The notes: generated by a model not told the origin, from the sequence alone. Positions 1 through 5,085 are shown, counted from the stretch's first letter. The stretch is DNA of 7,891 nt from JACJWR01 sp964547485 (GCA_964547485.1 CAZJNU010000109.1:1-7891); one strand, 5' to 3'. Numbers and translations are program-made.

Positions 1-368
1 ATGGCACGCGGTCACGGGGCACGCGCGGGCCGTTGGCAACCGCGCGTCCGGGGGTAGGCGGCGGTCAGGCGCAACAACACATGCAACACGGACACAGAAC
101 CTCGGCGACACCAGGTGCCACCAGTCGGGTCTGAAAGTCCATGCGGGGATCCTGCCATACCTCCGGACGGAATCCGCATCGGGTCCCCGGCAGGCTGACA
201 TTCACCTTGCGGAATTCGCGCCTCACACTCGGGGACCCGCTTTACAGAACGCTGACATCAAGTCCACCCCCCACCAACCTCCGAATGCGAGGGTCGAAGG
301 GCGAACTTGGCAGCCACCCGGCTGCGAACCAGCCACGGTTCACGGCGACCCGATGAAAGGCATGGTGA
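1..368. other. Left-edge non-coding region upstream of the first gene
   Basis: No reading frame here looks like a real gene. The plus-strand frames are short and arginine/proline rich, as expected of chance frames in high-GC DNA. The longer minus-strand frame reaching to 640 is a shadow of the gene that starts at 369. The region contains a strong hairpin near its left edge and one doubtful 27-codon minus-strand frame (GTG at 95, stop at 12-14). I found no convincing -35/-10 pair for the gene at 369. It may also hold the 3' flank of a gene that lies outside the window. Confidence 0.5.
21..47. other. GC-rich hairpin, possible terminator of an off-window gene
   Basis: Bases 21-28 (ACGCGCGG) are the exact reverse complement of 40-47 (CCGCGCGT). 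Inside them GCC (29-31) pairs with GGC (35-37) across a GTT loop, leaving two bulged A residues at 38-39. This gives roughly 11 paired positions, nearly all G:C. There is no T-tract on either side, so intrinsic termination is only a guess. Actinobacterial terminators often lack a U-tract, and an adjacent gene could end just left of the window. Confidence 0.35.
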
Positions 369-911
369 ATGGACAACCCTTCGACCAGCACGGGTCGAGT
401 CGCCAAGGCTGCAGCTCTCGTCGGCGCAGGGGCTCTCGGTGCGACCATGCTGTCCGGCGTCGGGTATACAGACGCCGCTGCCAGCCAGGTAGCCAGCACG
501 TCAGAGAACCTCGACGGTGCACCGGACGCGCGCGACGAGACTCTGCGTGCCGGCGGGGCACTCGGCCCCTCCCAGCGGACGAGATACGACACACGTTCCG
601 TCTCCGGCGAAGTCAGCTCGGTGACTGCCACGACCGTCACGATCCAAGCACCCGACGGATTCAGTCAGCGATTTGTGGTTGATTCCGCCACCAGCATCCG
701 CCGCAATGGGGATCCGGTGGGAATTGCCGAGGTGAGAGTCGGCGACAAGGCCCGGATCACCGGAATCGTCGCAGGTGGCTCAGTGATTGCGAAGAGGATC
801 GGGACCTTGACCCCGGAAGAGGCGACGATGAAACAGACCGAGCGCGCTCAGCAGATACGCAAGCGCCTCTCCGGGTCGAAGTCGACCCGACTCAGTTCAC
901 CGGCGCGGTAG
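369..911 (+). CDS. Exported or membrane-anchored protein with a DUF5666-like domain
   Basis: A protein of 180 residues, role unknown. It has a short polar N-terminus with R10 and K13, then a hydrophobic Ala/Gly-rich stretch at about 12-36. This reads as a signal peptide or a single anchor, with a possible cleavage site near the AAAS at 36-39. A polar linker runs to about residue 75. Residues 77-146 form a compact beta-rich unit (SGEVSSVTATTVTIQAPDG, then VVDSATSIRRNGDPVGIAEVRVGDKARITGIV). This pattern of short strands around a V-x-V-G-D-K-A motif is typical of the OB-fold-like DUF5666 group of secreted proteins. The tail is basic and rich in Arg and Ser. The ATG at 369 is supported by a GAAAGG ribosome site 8 nt upstream (355-360). 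The gene stands alone and ends before a strong terminator. Family assignment is by pattern and is moderate; no ligand or enzyme activity can be inferred. Confidence 0.72.
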   Translation: MDNPSTSTGRVAKAAALVGAGALGATMLSGVGYTDAAASQVASTSENLDGAPDARDETLRAGGALGPSQRTRYDTRSVSGEVSSVTATTVTIQAPDGFSQRFVVDSATSIRRNGDPVGIAEVRVGDKARITGIVAGGSVIAKRIGTLTPEEATMKQTERAQQIRKRLSGSKSTRLSSPAR

Positions 912-954
912 CACCGCCGGCGCGAGCGACAGGTCAACCTCCGACCTGACCTCA

Positions 955-992
955 CGAATAGACCCCCGAACTCCTCCTCGGGGGTCTATTCG
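955..992. terminator. Strong rho-independent-type terminator
   Basis: A perfect 15-bp inverted repeat: 955-969 (CGAATAGACCCCCGA) pairs with 978-992 (TCGGGGGTCTATTCG) around an 8-nt loop (970-977). The arms have A/T-rich bases and a solid G:C core, followed by a short T-run (993-998, ATTTCC). It lies 43 nt after the stop codon at 911. A weaker 6-bp hairpin (CAGGTC 930-935 with GACCTG 943-948) precedes it. It should end transcription of the 369-911 gene and insulate the transporter cluster, whose start codon is only 43 nt further on. Confidence 0.88.
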
Positions 993-1023
993 ATTTCCCT
1001 CCGCCCTCAAATACTGCGGCGGC

Positions 1024-1029
1024 TAGCCT
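1024..1029 (+). promoter_or_regulatory. Candidate -10 box (TAGCCT) for a leaderless metal-transporter mRNA
   Basis: TAGCCT fits the actinobacterial TANNNT -10 pattern and ends 6 nt before the GTG start at 1036. Transcription would therefore begin at or next to the start codon. No purine-rich ribosome site precedes the GTG, which supports a leaderless message. I see no good -35 hexamer 16-19 bp upstream. A competing -10 (AATACT, 1010-1015) would give a leader of about 14 nt. Confidence 0.5.
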
Positions 1030-1035
1030 GCACCT

Positions 1036-1755
1036 GTGACGACAGCTGATTTCGGGCACGAGGGCGAATTCCATGACCACGGCGACCTGGGCGAACGCTC
1101 CAACAAGATCCGGGCGGCAGTGCTGGGCGCCAATGACGGCATCGTGTCGATCGCTGGCATGGTGATCGGCGTCGCCGGTGCGAAAGCCGATACCGCCGCG
1201 ATCGCGACGGCCGGTGTGGCCGGACTCGTGGCAGGCGCGCTCAGCATGGCTGTCGGGGAGTACGTGTCCGTCTCATCCCAACGGGACACCGAGCGGGCGG
1301 CGGTCGCCCTGGAGACGAAGGAGTTGGCAGAGGACCCGGACGGTGAGTTGCGGGAGTTGGCAGGCCTGTTCGAAGCTCGCGGACTCAGTTCAACGACAGC
1401 GATGACGGTGGCGCTGGAACTCACGGAGCGCGACGCGCTCGCAGCTCATAGCCGAGAGGAACTCGGAATCGAGCCCGGCCAATACGTCAACCCATGGGCA
1501 GCCGCGATCTCCTCCTGCATCTCCTTCACGATCGGGGCTGCGTTGCCGCTGGTCGCCATCCTCGCAGCGCCAGCCAACATCCGGCTGTGGGTAACGGCGG
1601 TGGCCGTCGCGATAGCGCTGTTCATCACAGGTTTCCTCAGTGCCCGGCTCGTCTCTGCGCCGCTGGGCAGGGCAATCCTGCGGAACGTGGGCGGAGGGTT
1701 GTTGGCGATGGCCGTCACCTACCTCATCGGGCACCTGCTGGGCGCAGCGATCTGA
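1036..1755 (+). CDS. VIT1/CCC1-family metal transporter
   Basis: A protein of 239 residues matching the vacuolar iron transporter family, whose members move Fe2+ or Mn2+ across membranes by proton exchange. TM1 and TM2 (about 29-50 and 55-78) carry the signatures LGANDGIVS (D34) and ALSMAVGEYVSVSSQRD (M71, E75), the positions that in plant VIT1 line the ion path. Residues 82-150 form the charged helical cytosolic domain (KELAEDPDGELRELAGLFEARG), with glutamates suited to metal binding. TM3-TM5 cover about 155-178, 182-203 and 213-236. The N-terminus is His/Asp/Glu rich (H8, H13, D14, H15), which could be an extra metal site. The length is normal for the family. The GTG at 1036 is the only start before the conserved N-terminus and has no Shine-Dalgarno. 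The gene is 42 bp upstream of the K+ channel gene and probably co-transcribed with it. In bacteria the likely role is metal efflux or detoxification; which metal cannot be told. Confidence 0.9.
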   Translation: MTTADFGHEGEFHDHGDLGERSNKIRAAVLGANDGIVSIAGMVIGVAGAKADTAAIATAGVAGLVAGALSMAVGEYVSVSSQRDTERAAVALETKELAEDPDGELRELAGLFEARGLSSTTAMTVALELTERDALAAHSREELGIEPGQYVNPWAAAISSCISFTIGAALPLVAILAAPANIRLWVTAVAVAIALFITGFLSARLVSAPLGRAILRNVGGGLLAMAVTYLIGHLLGAAI

Positions 1756-1797
1756 CCGTGATGATCCCGACCAAGCCGCGTTGCGTGCGGAACTGAG

Positions 1798-3234
1798 ATG
1801 AGTACGGGCTACGCGACTGCGCGTCCGAAACGTTGGTGGCTGCGACCTGCCGGCGGGGTCGTGCTGGCGTACCTCATTGTGCTCGCCATTGGCACGGTGC
1901 TGCTGCTGCTTCCCATCGCCAGGAGCGGCCCCGGCGGCGCCAACCTGCTGCAGGCGGCGTTCACCTCAACCTCGGTGGTCTGCGTGACCGGGTTGGCGGT
2001 GGTCGACACTGCCACCTACTGGTCGGGGTTCGGCCATGTCGTCATCTTGCTACTGGCGCAGGTCGGGGGTTTGGGCGTCATGACGTTGACGTCCCTGATC
2101 ACCCTCCGGCTGGCCAACCGACTGGGCCTGCGGCAACGGCTGTCCACCAGTGAGGAGACGCACTCCCTTGGCCCGGGTAGCGTCCGGCAAGTCGTTCGCG
2201 CGGTGGTCGTCTCGGCGCTGATCGTCGAGTCGGTGCTGACGGTCGTGATGGCGCTGCGACTCTGGCTGCACTACGACGAACCCCTGCTGCGAGCGATCTG
2301 GTTGGCCCTGTTCCAATCGGTGTCGGCCTTCAACAACCTGGGATACGCCCTGTACAGCGACAATCTGATGGGGTTCGTGTCCGACTGGTGGATCTGCATC
2401 CCGATCTGCGTGGGAGTGATCGTGGGTGGCCTCGGGCTGCCGGTCCTGCGCGAACTCTGGCACCATCGACACCTGCCGCAGCAGGCTCTCGCCAGTTGGT
2501 GGGCGACGCGTGGGGTGGGCCCCCGAGCCCGTCGCCGCGGTATCCATCGACAGCACACCCGTTGGTCCATCCACACGCGGATGATGCTGACCGGCACGGC
2601 CGCGCTGCTCGTCGGCGGCTTCGGTTACCTACTCGCGGCCGAATGGAGTAATCCGGGCACCCTCGGCCCGCTGTCGGTGCCGAGCAAGGTGCTCGCCTCG
2701 ATAACCCTGTCGGTGGTGCCGCGAACAGGGGGCTTCAACTCCGTCAATGTTGCCGAGTTGCGCACCGAGTCGTGGTTCATCACCGACCTGCTGATGCTCG
2801 TGGGGGCGGGGCCAGGAGGCACCGCAGGCGGCCTGAAGATCACCACGGTCGGAGTCTTGGCGGCCATCGCGATCACCGAGATCCGTGGAAACCGGCGCAC
2901 CAGGGTGTTCGATCGGACCATCCCCAGCCGCACTCAGCGCACCGCGGTCGCCGTGTCCTTCGTGTTCATCTCGGTCATGTTGGTGAGCACCGCGCTGTTG
3001 CTCACCTGGAGCCCATTCGCCCTCGAACCCGTGTTGACCGAGGTGATCTCCGCACTCTCCACCGTCGGACTCAGCACCGGCATCACTCCCCAGCTGAATC
3101 CGGCCGGCCAGATCCTGCTGATGGTGCTGATGTTCATTGGACGACTGGGTCCGATCACGCTCGCCGCGGCGCTGGCCGTCAATACCAAGGCCACGCACTA
3201 CACCCTTCCGGAAGAGAGGCCCTACATTGGCTAG
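1798..3234 (+). CDS. ktrB: TrkH/KtrB-family potassium uptake channel subunit
   Basis: A membrane protein of 478 residues, the ion-conducting subunit of a Ktr/Trk K+ uptake system. It has the four-fold M1-P-M2 layout of the family, with all four pore loops recognisable: VTGLAVVD (63-70), AFNNLGY (177-183), VPRTGGFN (307-314) and STVGLSTG (421-428). Each contains the family's single conserved filter glycine. Further signatures are QVGGLGVMT (88-96), GAGPGGTAGGLKITT (336-350, the gating-loop region of the third repeat) and MFIGRLGPIT (445-454). A basic cytosolic loop lies at about 220-260 (GPRARRRGIHRQH). The length fits KtrB. The ATG at 1798 has a modest GGA (1789-1791) 6 nt upstream. The 3' end overlaps the start of the regulator gene by 8 bases. 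The KtrB-like length suggests Na+-dependent K+ uptake, but TrkH-like is also possible. Confidence 0.93.
   Translation: MSTGYATARPKRWWLRPAGGVVLAYLIVLAIGTVLLLLPIARSGPGGANLLQAAFTSTSVVCVTGLAVVDTATYWSGFGHVVILLLAQVGGLGVMTLTSLITLRLANRLGLRQRLSTSEETHSLGPGSVRQVVRAVVVSALIVESVLTVVMALRLWLHYDEPLLRAIWLALFQSVSAFNNLGYALYSDNLMGFVSDWWICIPICVGVIVGGLGLPVLRELWHHRHLPQQALASWWATRGVGPRARRRGIHRQHTRWSIHTRMMLTGTAALLVGGFGYLLAAEWSNPGTLGPLSVPSKVLASITLSVVPRTGGFNSVNVAELRTESWFITDLLMLVGAGPGGTAGGLKITTVGVLAAIAITEIRGNRRTRVFDRTIPSRTQRTAVAVSFVFISVMLVSTALLLTWSPFALEPVLTEVISALSTVGLSTGITPQLNPAGQILLMVLMFIGRLGPITLAAALAVNTKATHYTLPEERPYIG
3214..3229 (+). promoter_or_regulatory. Ribosome binding site that sets a TTG start for the K+ gating subunit
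   Basis: GAGAGG (3214-3219) lies 7 nt before a TTG (3227-3229), inside the last codons of the channel gene. This is the best ribosome site of the whole cluster, and it places the start just before the nucleotide-binding fold. An in-frame ATG at 3137 would add 30 residues of low-complexity sequence, has no such site, and would overlap the channel gene by 98 bases. Confidence 0.8.
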
Positions 3235-3679
3235 GAATCCAGCACATCGGCTACCGCACAAGATCGCCACCAGCAATGCGGCGGCCGTGATCGGTCTCGG
3301 CCGATTCGGCAGCGCGGTGGCCATCGGATTGGAACAGTCCGGGGTGTCGGTACTCGGGGTCGATGCGTCGTCGGACATCGTGGCCGAATATGCCGATCGA
3401 CTCACCTTCGCAGCCCAGGCCGACACCACTCATCGCCTCGCTCTGGAACAACTCGCCATTCCGGACTTCGACCGGGTGGTTCTCGGGATCGGTACCCACC
3501 TGGAGGCGAGTATCGTGACCGCCTCGCACTTGGTGGATATGGGGATCGCGAACCTCTGGGCAAAAGCTTTGACCGACGACCACGCCCGGATCCTGCGACA
3601 GCTGGGGGTCGTCAATGTGATCCAACCGGAGGCGGAGATGGGCGCTCACCTCGCCCAGAAGCTCGCCGACCTCGGCTGA
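3227..3679 (+). CDS. ktrA: KtrA/TrkA-type K+ channel regulator with an RCK_N domain only
   Basis: A soluble protein of 150 residues and the cytosolic gating partner of the channel encoded just upstream. Residues 18-143 form a full Rossmann-type RCK_N domain. It has VIGLGRFGSAVA (21-32, the GxGxxG dinucleotide motif), the acidic D46 at the end of the second strand (LGVD) expected to bind a nucleotide ribose, QADTTH (64-69), DFDRVVLGIG (80-89), LWAKALTDDHARIL (110-123) and NVIQPEAEMGAHLA (130-143). In the family, ATP or NAD(H) binding to a ring of these domains opens or closes the channel. The protein stops right after RCK_N. The usual C-terminal RCK_C domain (about 70 residues, c-di-AMP or ion binding; whole KtrA is usually about 220) is missing. 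Only 24 bp separate the stop from a convergent gene, so there is no room for it in another frame. Start choice rests on the strong ribosome site before the TTG at 3227. Confidence 0.88.
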   Translation: MARNPAHRLPHKIATSNAAAVIGLGRFGSAVAIGLEQSGVSVLGVDASSDIVAEYADRLTFAAQADTTHRLALEQLAIPDFDRVVLGIGTHLEASIVTASHLVDMGIANLWAKALTDDHARILRQLGVVNVIQPEAEMGAHLAQKLADLG

Positions 3680-3710
3680 GTTCTCGCCCCGTGGCGGATC
3701 CGCTCAGCCG
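3673..3710. terminator. Candidate bidirectional terminator spanning two convergent stop codons
   Basis: CGGCTGAG (3673-3680) is the exact reverse complement of CTCAGCCG (3703-3710). The intervening 22 nt holds a nested 4-bp stem (CGCC 3685-3688 with GGCG 3693-3696). A competing palindrome, GCGGATCCGC, lies at 3694-3703. Each outer arm contains the final GGC-TGA of one gene, so both genes end Gly-stop inside a mirrored sequence. The position between convergent genes suits a terminator for both. There is no T-tract, so the case is structural only. Confidence 0.5.
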
Positions 3711-4534
3711 GTTGCCCCGGACCTCGCCCGATCGGCGTTCGCGTTAATGGCGTCGTGCACGAACTGGGCCAGGCCCGGAGCCGCTTCGTCATAGTGGGCC
3801 TTGAATCGTGGATCGGCGATGTACATCTCCGCGAGGCCGCGATGCATCTCAGGTGTCAACGGGTAGAACCACTCATCGATGAATCTCCGGGCCTCTTCGG
3901 CAGCCGCCATCGACTCCTCACTATCGGGCGCCGCACCGGCGGTGAGGAGTGAGGCGAACCGCACGAGTTGCTCGCGCTGTGCCGCAGCAATCCGCGCCCA
4001 GTCGGCCTTGCCATACCGGGCCGACCTGCGGGCCGACTCCCGGTACTCGTCAGTGTCACCCCAGCGTTCCCGCGCCTCCTGCGCGTATTCGTCCACGTCA
4101 GGCAACTTGTCGAAACTCTCCGTTGTCATGGTCAACCGTCCTTCCGGTTCCTGCAGAATCCGATCGATGAGTTCGATCCGCTGTTGCTGAAGTGCCAACC
4201 TCTGCGCAGTCAGTTCCCGCTGCGCGCGCAGCACCGCCACCCTCGCCGCACGCGGCGATCGGCGAGCATCGCCGTCGTCGCCGTAGTGGCCGTCGTCGTC
4301 GTCGAGAAGCTGGCCGACCTGCTCGAGGGTGAGGCCGAGATTGCGGAACACCAGGATGTCCCGGAGCCGTTCGGCGTCGTCGGCTGTGTAGAGCCGATAA
4401 CCCGCCGCACTGCGCGAGGTCGGCCGAAGCAGTCCGATCGCGTCATAGTGGTGCAGGGTTCGGACGCTCACGCCGGACATCTCCGACAGCGACCCCACCG
4501 TCATCGGGACTCGACCCGCGTTGCGCTCCGTCAT
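3704..4534 (-). CDS. TipA-like MerR-family transcriptional regulator
   Basis: A protein of 276 residues. Residues 11-80 are a MerR winged helix-turn-helix (MTVGSLSEMSGVSVRTLHHYD, IGLLRPTSRSAAGYRLYT, ILVFRNLGLTLEQVGQLLDD). An acidic insert (DDDDGHYGDDGD, about 78-89) leads into a coiled-coil dimer helix at about 95-128. Residues 140-268 are a TipAS/TIP20 antibiotic-recognition domain, with DEYAQEARERWGDTDEYRES (148-167), APDSEESMAAAEEARRFIDEWF (202-223), EMHRGLAEMYIADPRF (229-244) and APGLAQFVHDAINANA (252-267). S. lividans TipA binds thiopeptides and other hydrophobic drugs and activates its own and efflux genes. The protein contains no cysteine; L226 sits where, from memory, TipA has its thiostrepton-binding Cys. 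The ATG at 4534 lies 7 nt after a -10 box, suggesting a leaderless mRNA. M11 (codon at 4504) is an alternative start. M136 could start a separate TipAS-like protein. Confidence 0.9.
   Translation of the reverse strand: MTERNAGRVPMTVGSLSEMSGVSVRTLHHYDAIGLLRPTSRSAAGYRLYTADDAERLRDILVFRNLGLTLEQVGQLLDDDDGHYGDDGDARRSPRAARVAVLRAQRELTAQRLALQQQRIELIDRILQEPEGRLTMTTESFDKLPDVDEYAQEARERWGDTDEYRESARRSARYGKADWARIAAAQREQLVRFASLLTAGAAPDSEESMAAAEEARRFIDEWFYPLTPEMHRGLAEMYIADPRFKAHYDEAAPGLAQFVHDAINANADRARSGATG
4127..4145 (-). promoter_or_regulatory. Possible internal translation start for a TipAS-like short form
   Basis: The in-frame ATG at 4129-4127 (codon 136) is preceded by GGAAGGA (4145-4139) with a 9-nt gap. 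This start lies exactly between the coiled coil and the ligand-binding domain. It would give a protein of 141 residues. S. lividans tipA makes its short TipAS form (about 144 residues) from an internal start at the corresponding place. That the same happens here is inference. Confidence 0.5.
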
Positions 4535-4572
4535 ACCACCGACGGTAGAACCTCACGCCGCGTGAGGGTCAA
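4535..4572 (-). promoter_or_regulatory. MerR-type promoter with 19-bp spacer and palindromic operator
   Basis: Read on the minus strand: -35 TTGACC (4572-4567), a 19-bp spacer (4566-4548), -10 TACCGT (4547-4542), then 7 nt to the ATG at 4534. The palindrome CCTCACG-N3-CGTGAGG (4551-4567) fills the spacer. A 19-bp spacer with a dyad between the boxes is the hallmark of MerR-family activator promoters, where the protein twists DNA to align the boxes. It lies directly before a MerR gene, so autoregulation is the natural reading. No Shine-Dalgarno precedes the start codon. The -35 box overlaps the stop codon of the minus-strand gene upstream (4571-4569). Confidence 0.85.
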
Positions 4573-5000
4573 GAGTCGAGGGCGGAGACCACCGCACGGA
4601 ACTGGTCGGCGGTCATCGCAGCCCCCTCGCGTCTCACCGCCGACGGCGAGACCGCCAACAGCCTGTCGGTCCGCACGAAGCTCGCGCGCCGGTCGCGATC
4701 CCAATCGCCCGTCCCGATCCCCACCCAACCGCGCTGCCCGGAGTGGTCCTTGCTCGACACCATCAGGACTGCGAAGTCGCCCTCGGTGTCGTCGGCGCGG
4801 CCGAGCACCACGACGGGTCGATCCTTGCCCCGGGTGGGGTCTTCCTGATACGGCACCCAGGCCCAGACAATCTCGCCTGGGTCGAGTTCGCCGTCGAGTT
4901 CGGGAGCGTACTGGATGGTCACCGAGCCGTCGAAGGCGTAGGCACCACCGATCCGCGGACGGGGGTCCAGTTCGGGGTCCATCGCCATTCCGCCGACCAT
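4569..5000 (-). CDS. PemK/MazF-family protein, stand-alone
   Basis: A protein of 143 residues from the ATG at 5000. It resembles the PemK/MazF fold, whose best-known members are ribosome-independent mRNA endonucleases. The signature block is GEIVWAWVPYQEDPTRGKDRPVVVLGR (42-68), corresponding to the MazF G-D-I-V-W...RG..RP-V-V-V-L pattern; R61 is the likely catalytic arginine. Residues 76-86 (FAVLMVSSKDH) match the next core strand, with S82/S83 where classical MazF has threonine. The C-terminal part (SFVRTDRLLAVSPSAVRREGAAMTADQFRAVVSAL) fits the family's last strands and helix. The N-terminus (1-40) is longer than in classical MazF. The start at 5000 has GGAG 8 nt upstream; an in-frame start at 5057 would add 19 residues over the divergent promoter region, and M7 (codon at 4982) is also possible. 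No antitoxin-sized gene lies beside it, so toxin activity is not assured. Confidence 0.72.
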   Translation of the reverse strand: MVGGMAMDPELDPRPRIGGAYAFDGSVTIQYAPELDGELDPGEIVWAWVPYQEDPTRGKDRPVVVLGRADDTEGDFAVLMVSSKDHSGQRGWVGIGTGDWDRDRRASFVRTDRLLAVSPSAVRREGAAMTADQFRAVVSALDS

Positions 5001-5027
5001 ACCGGCAGCTCCGGACCCCGGCCGACC

Positions 5028-5033
5028 TACACT
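5028..5033 (+). promoter_or_regulatory. Candidate -10 box (TACACT) for the TPR-methyltransferase operon
   Basis: TACACT matches TANNNT well and would place transcription start near 5040, about 30 nt before the TPR start codon. No TTGAC-like -35 is visible 16-19 bp upstream. It lies in the 71-bp gap between divergent genes, where some promoter is expected. Confidence 0.4.
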
Positions 5034-5061
5034 CAACTCGGACCGCGAGAGGGGCACATTG

Positions 5062-5085
5062 ATGAGGGCACATGCCGTCTGCTGA
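5062..5085 (+). other. Seven-codon upstream reading frame overlapping the TPR gene start
   Basis: ATG at 5062 opens a frame encoding MRAHAVC, with TGA at 5083-5085. It has the better ribosome site: GAGAGGGG (5047-5054), 7 nt before its ATG. The TPR start at 5072 lies inside it in another frame and has only GAGGG (5064-5068) at a short 3-nt gap. The segment looks like a local duplication (GAGGGGCACAT at 5049-5059, GAGGGCACAT at 5064-5073). It could lower or couple translation of the TPR gene, or be a chance frame. Confidence 0.35.

Noticed and set aside
242..640. 132-codon minus-strand frame overlapping the 369-911 gene
   Set aside because: The plus-strand gene has a ribosome site, an export signal and a domain-like core, while this frame has none of these.
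3137..3226. Upstream ATG (3137) as the start of the KtrA-like protein
   Set aside because: It would add 30 Arg/Pro-rich residues from within ktrB and has no ribosome site, while TTG at 3227 has GAGAGG at ideal spacing.
2629..3429. 266-codon minus-strand frame across the K+ channel gene
   Set aside because: It spans the conserved pore loops of ktrB and the start of ktrA on the opposite strand, and its product is rich in His/Gln/Gly/Arg with no known domain.
4265..4310. Run of gtcgtc-like triplets as a microsatellite
   Set aside because: It encodes the acidic Asp-rich linker of the MerR protein and is short and irregular, so codon bias for Asp is enough to explain it.
5001..5057. Extended N-terminus of the MazF-like protein from 5057
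   Set aside because: The added residues are not family-like and would cover the likely divergent promoter region, while the ATG at 5000 has GGAG at 8 nt.
3968..5062. Long 364-codon plus-strand open frame opposite the MerR and MazF-like genes
   Set aside because: Its translation is Arg/Pro/Ser low-complexity with no recognisable fold, and both genes on the other strand have clear family motifs. It is a high-GC shadow frame.
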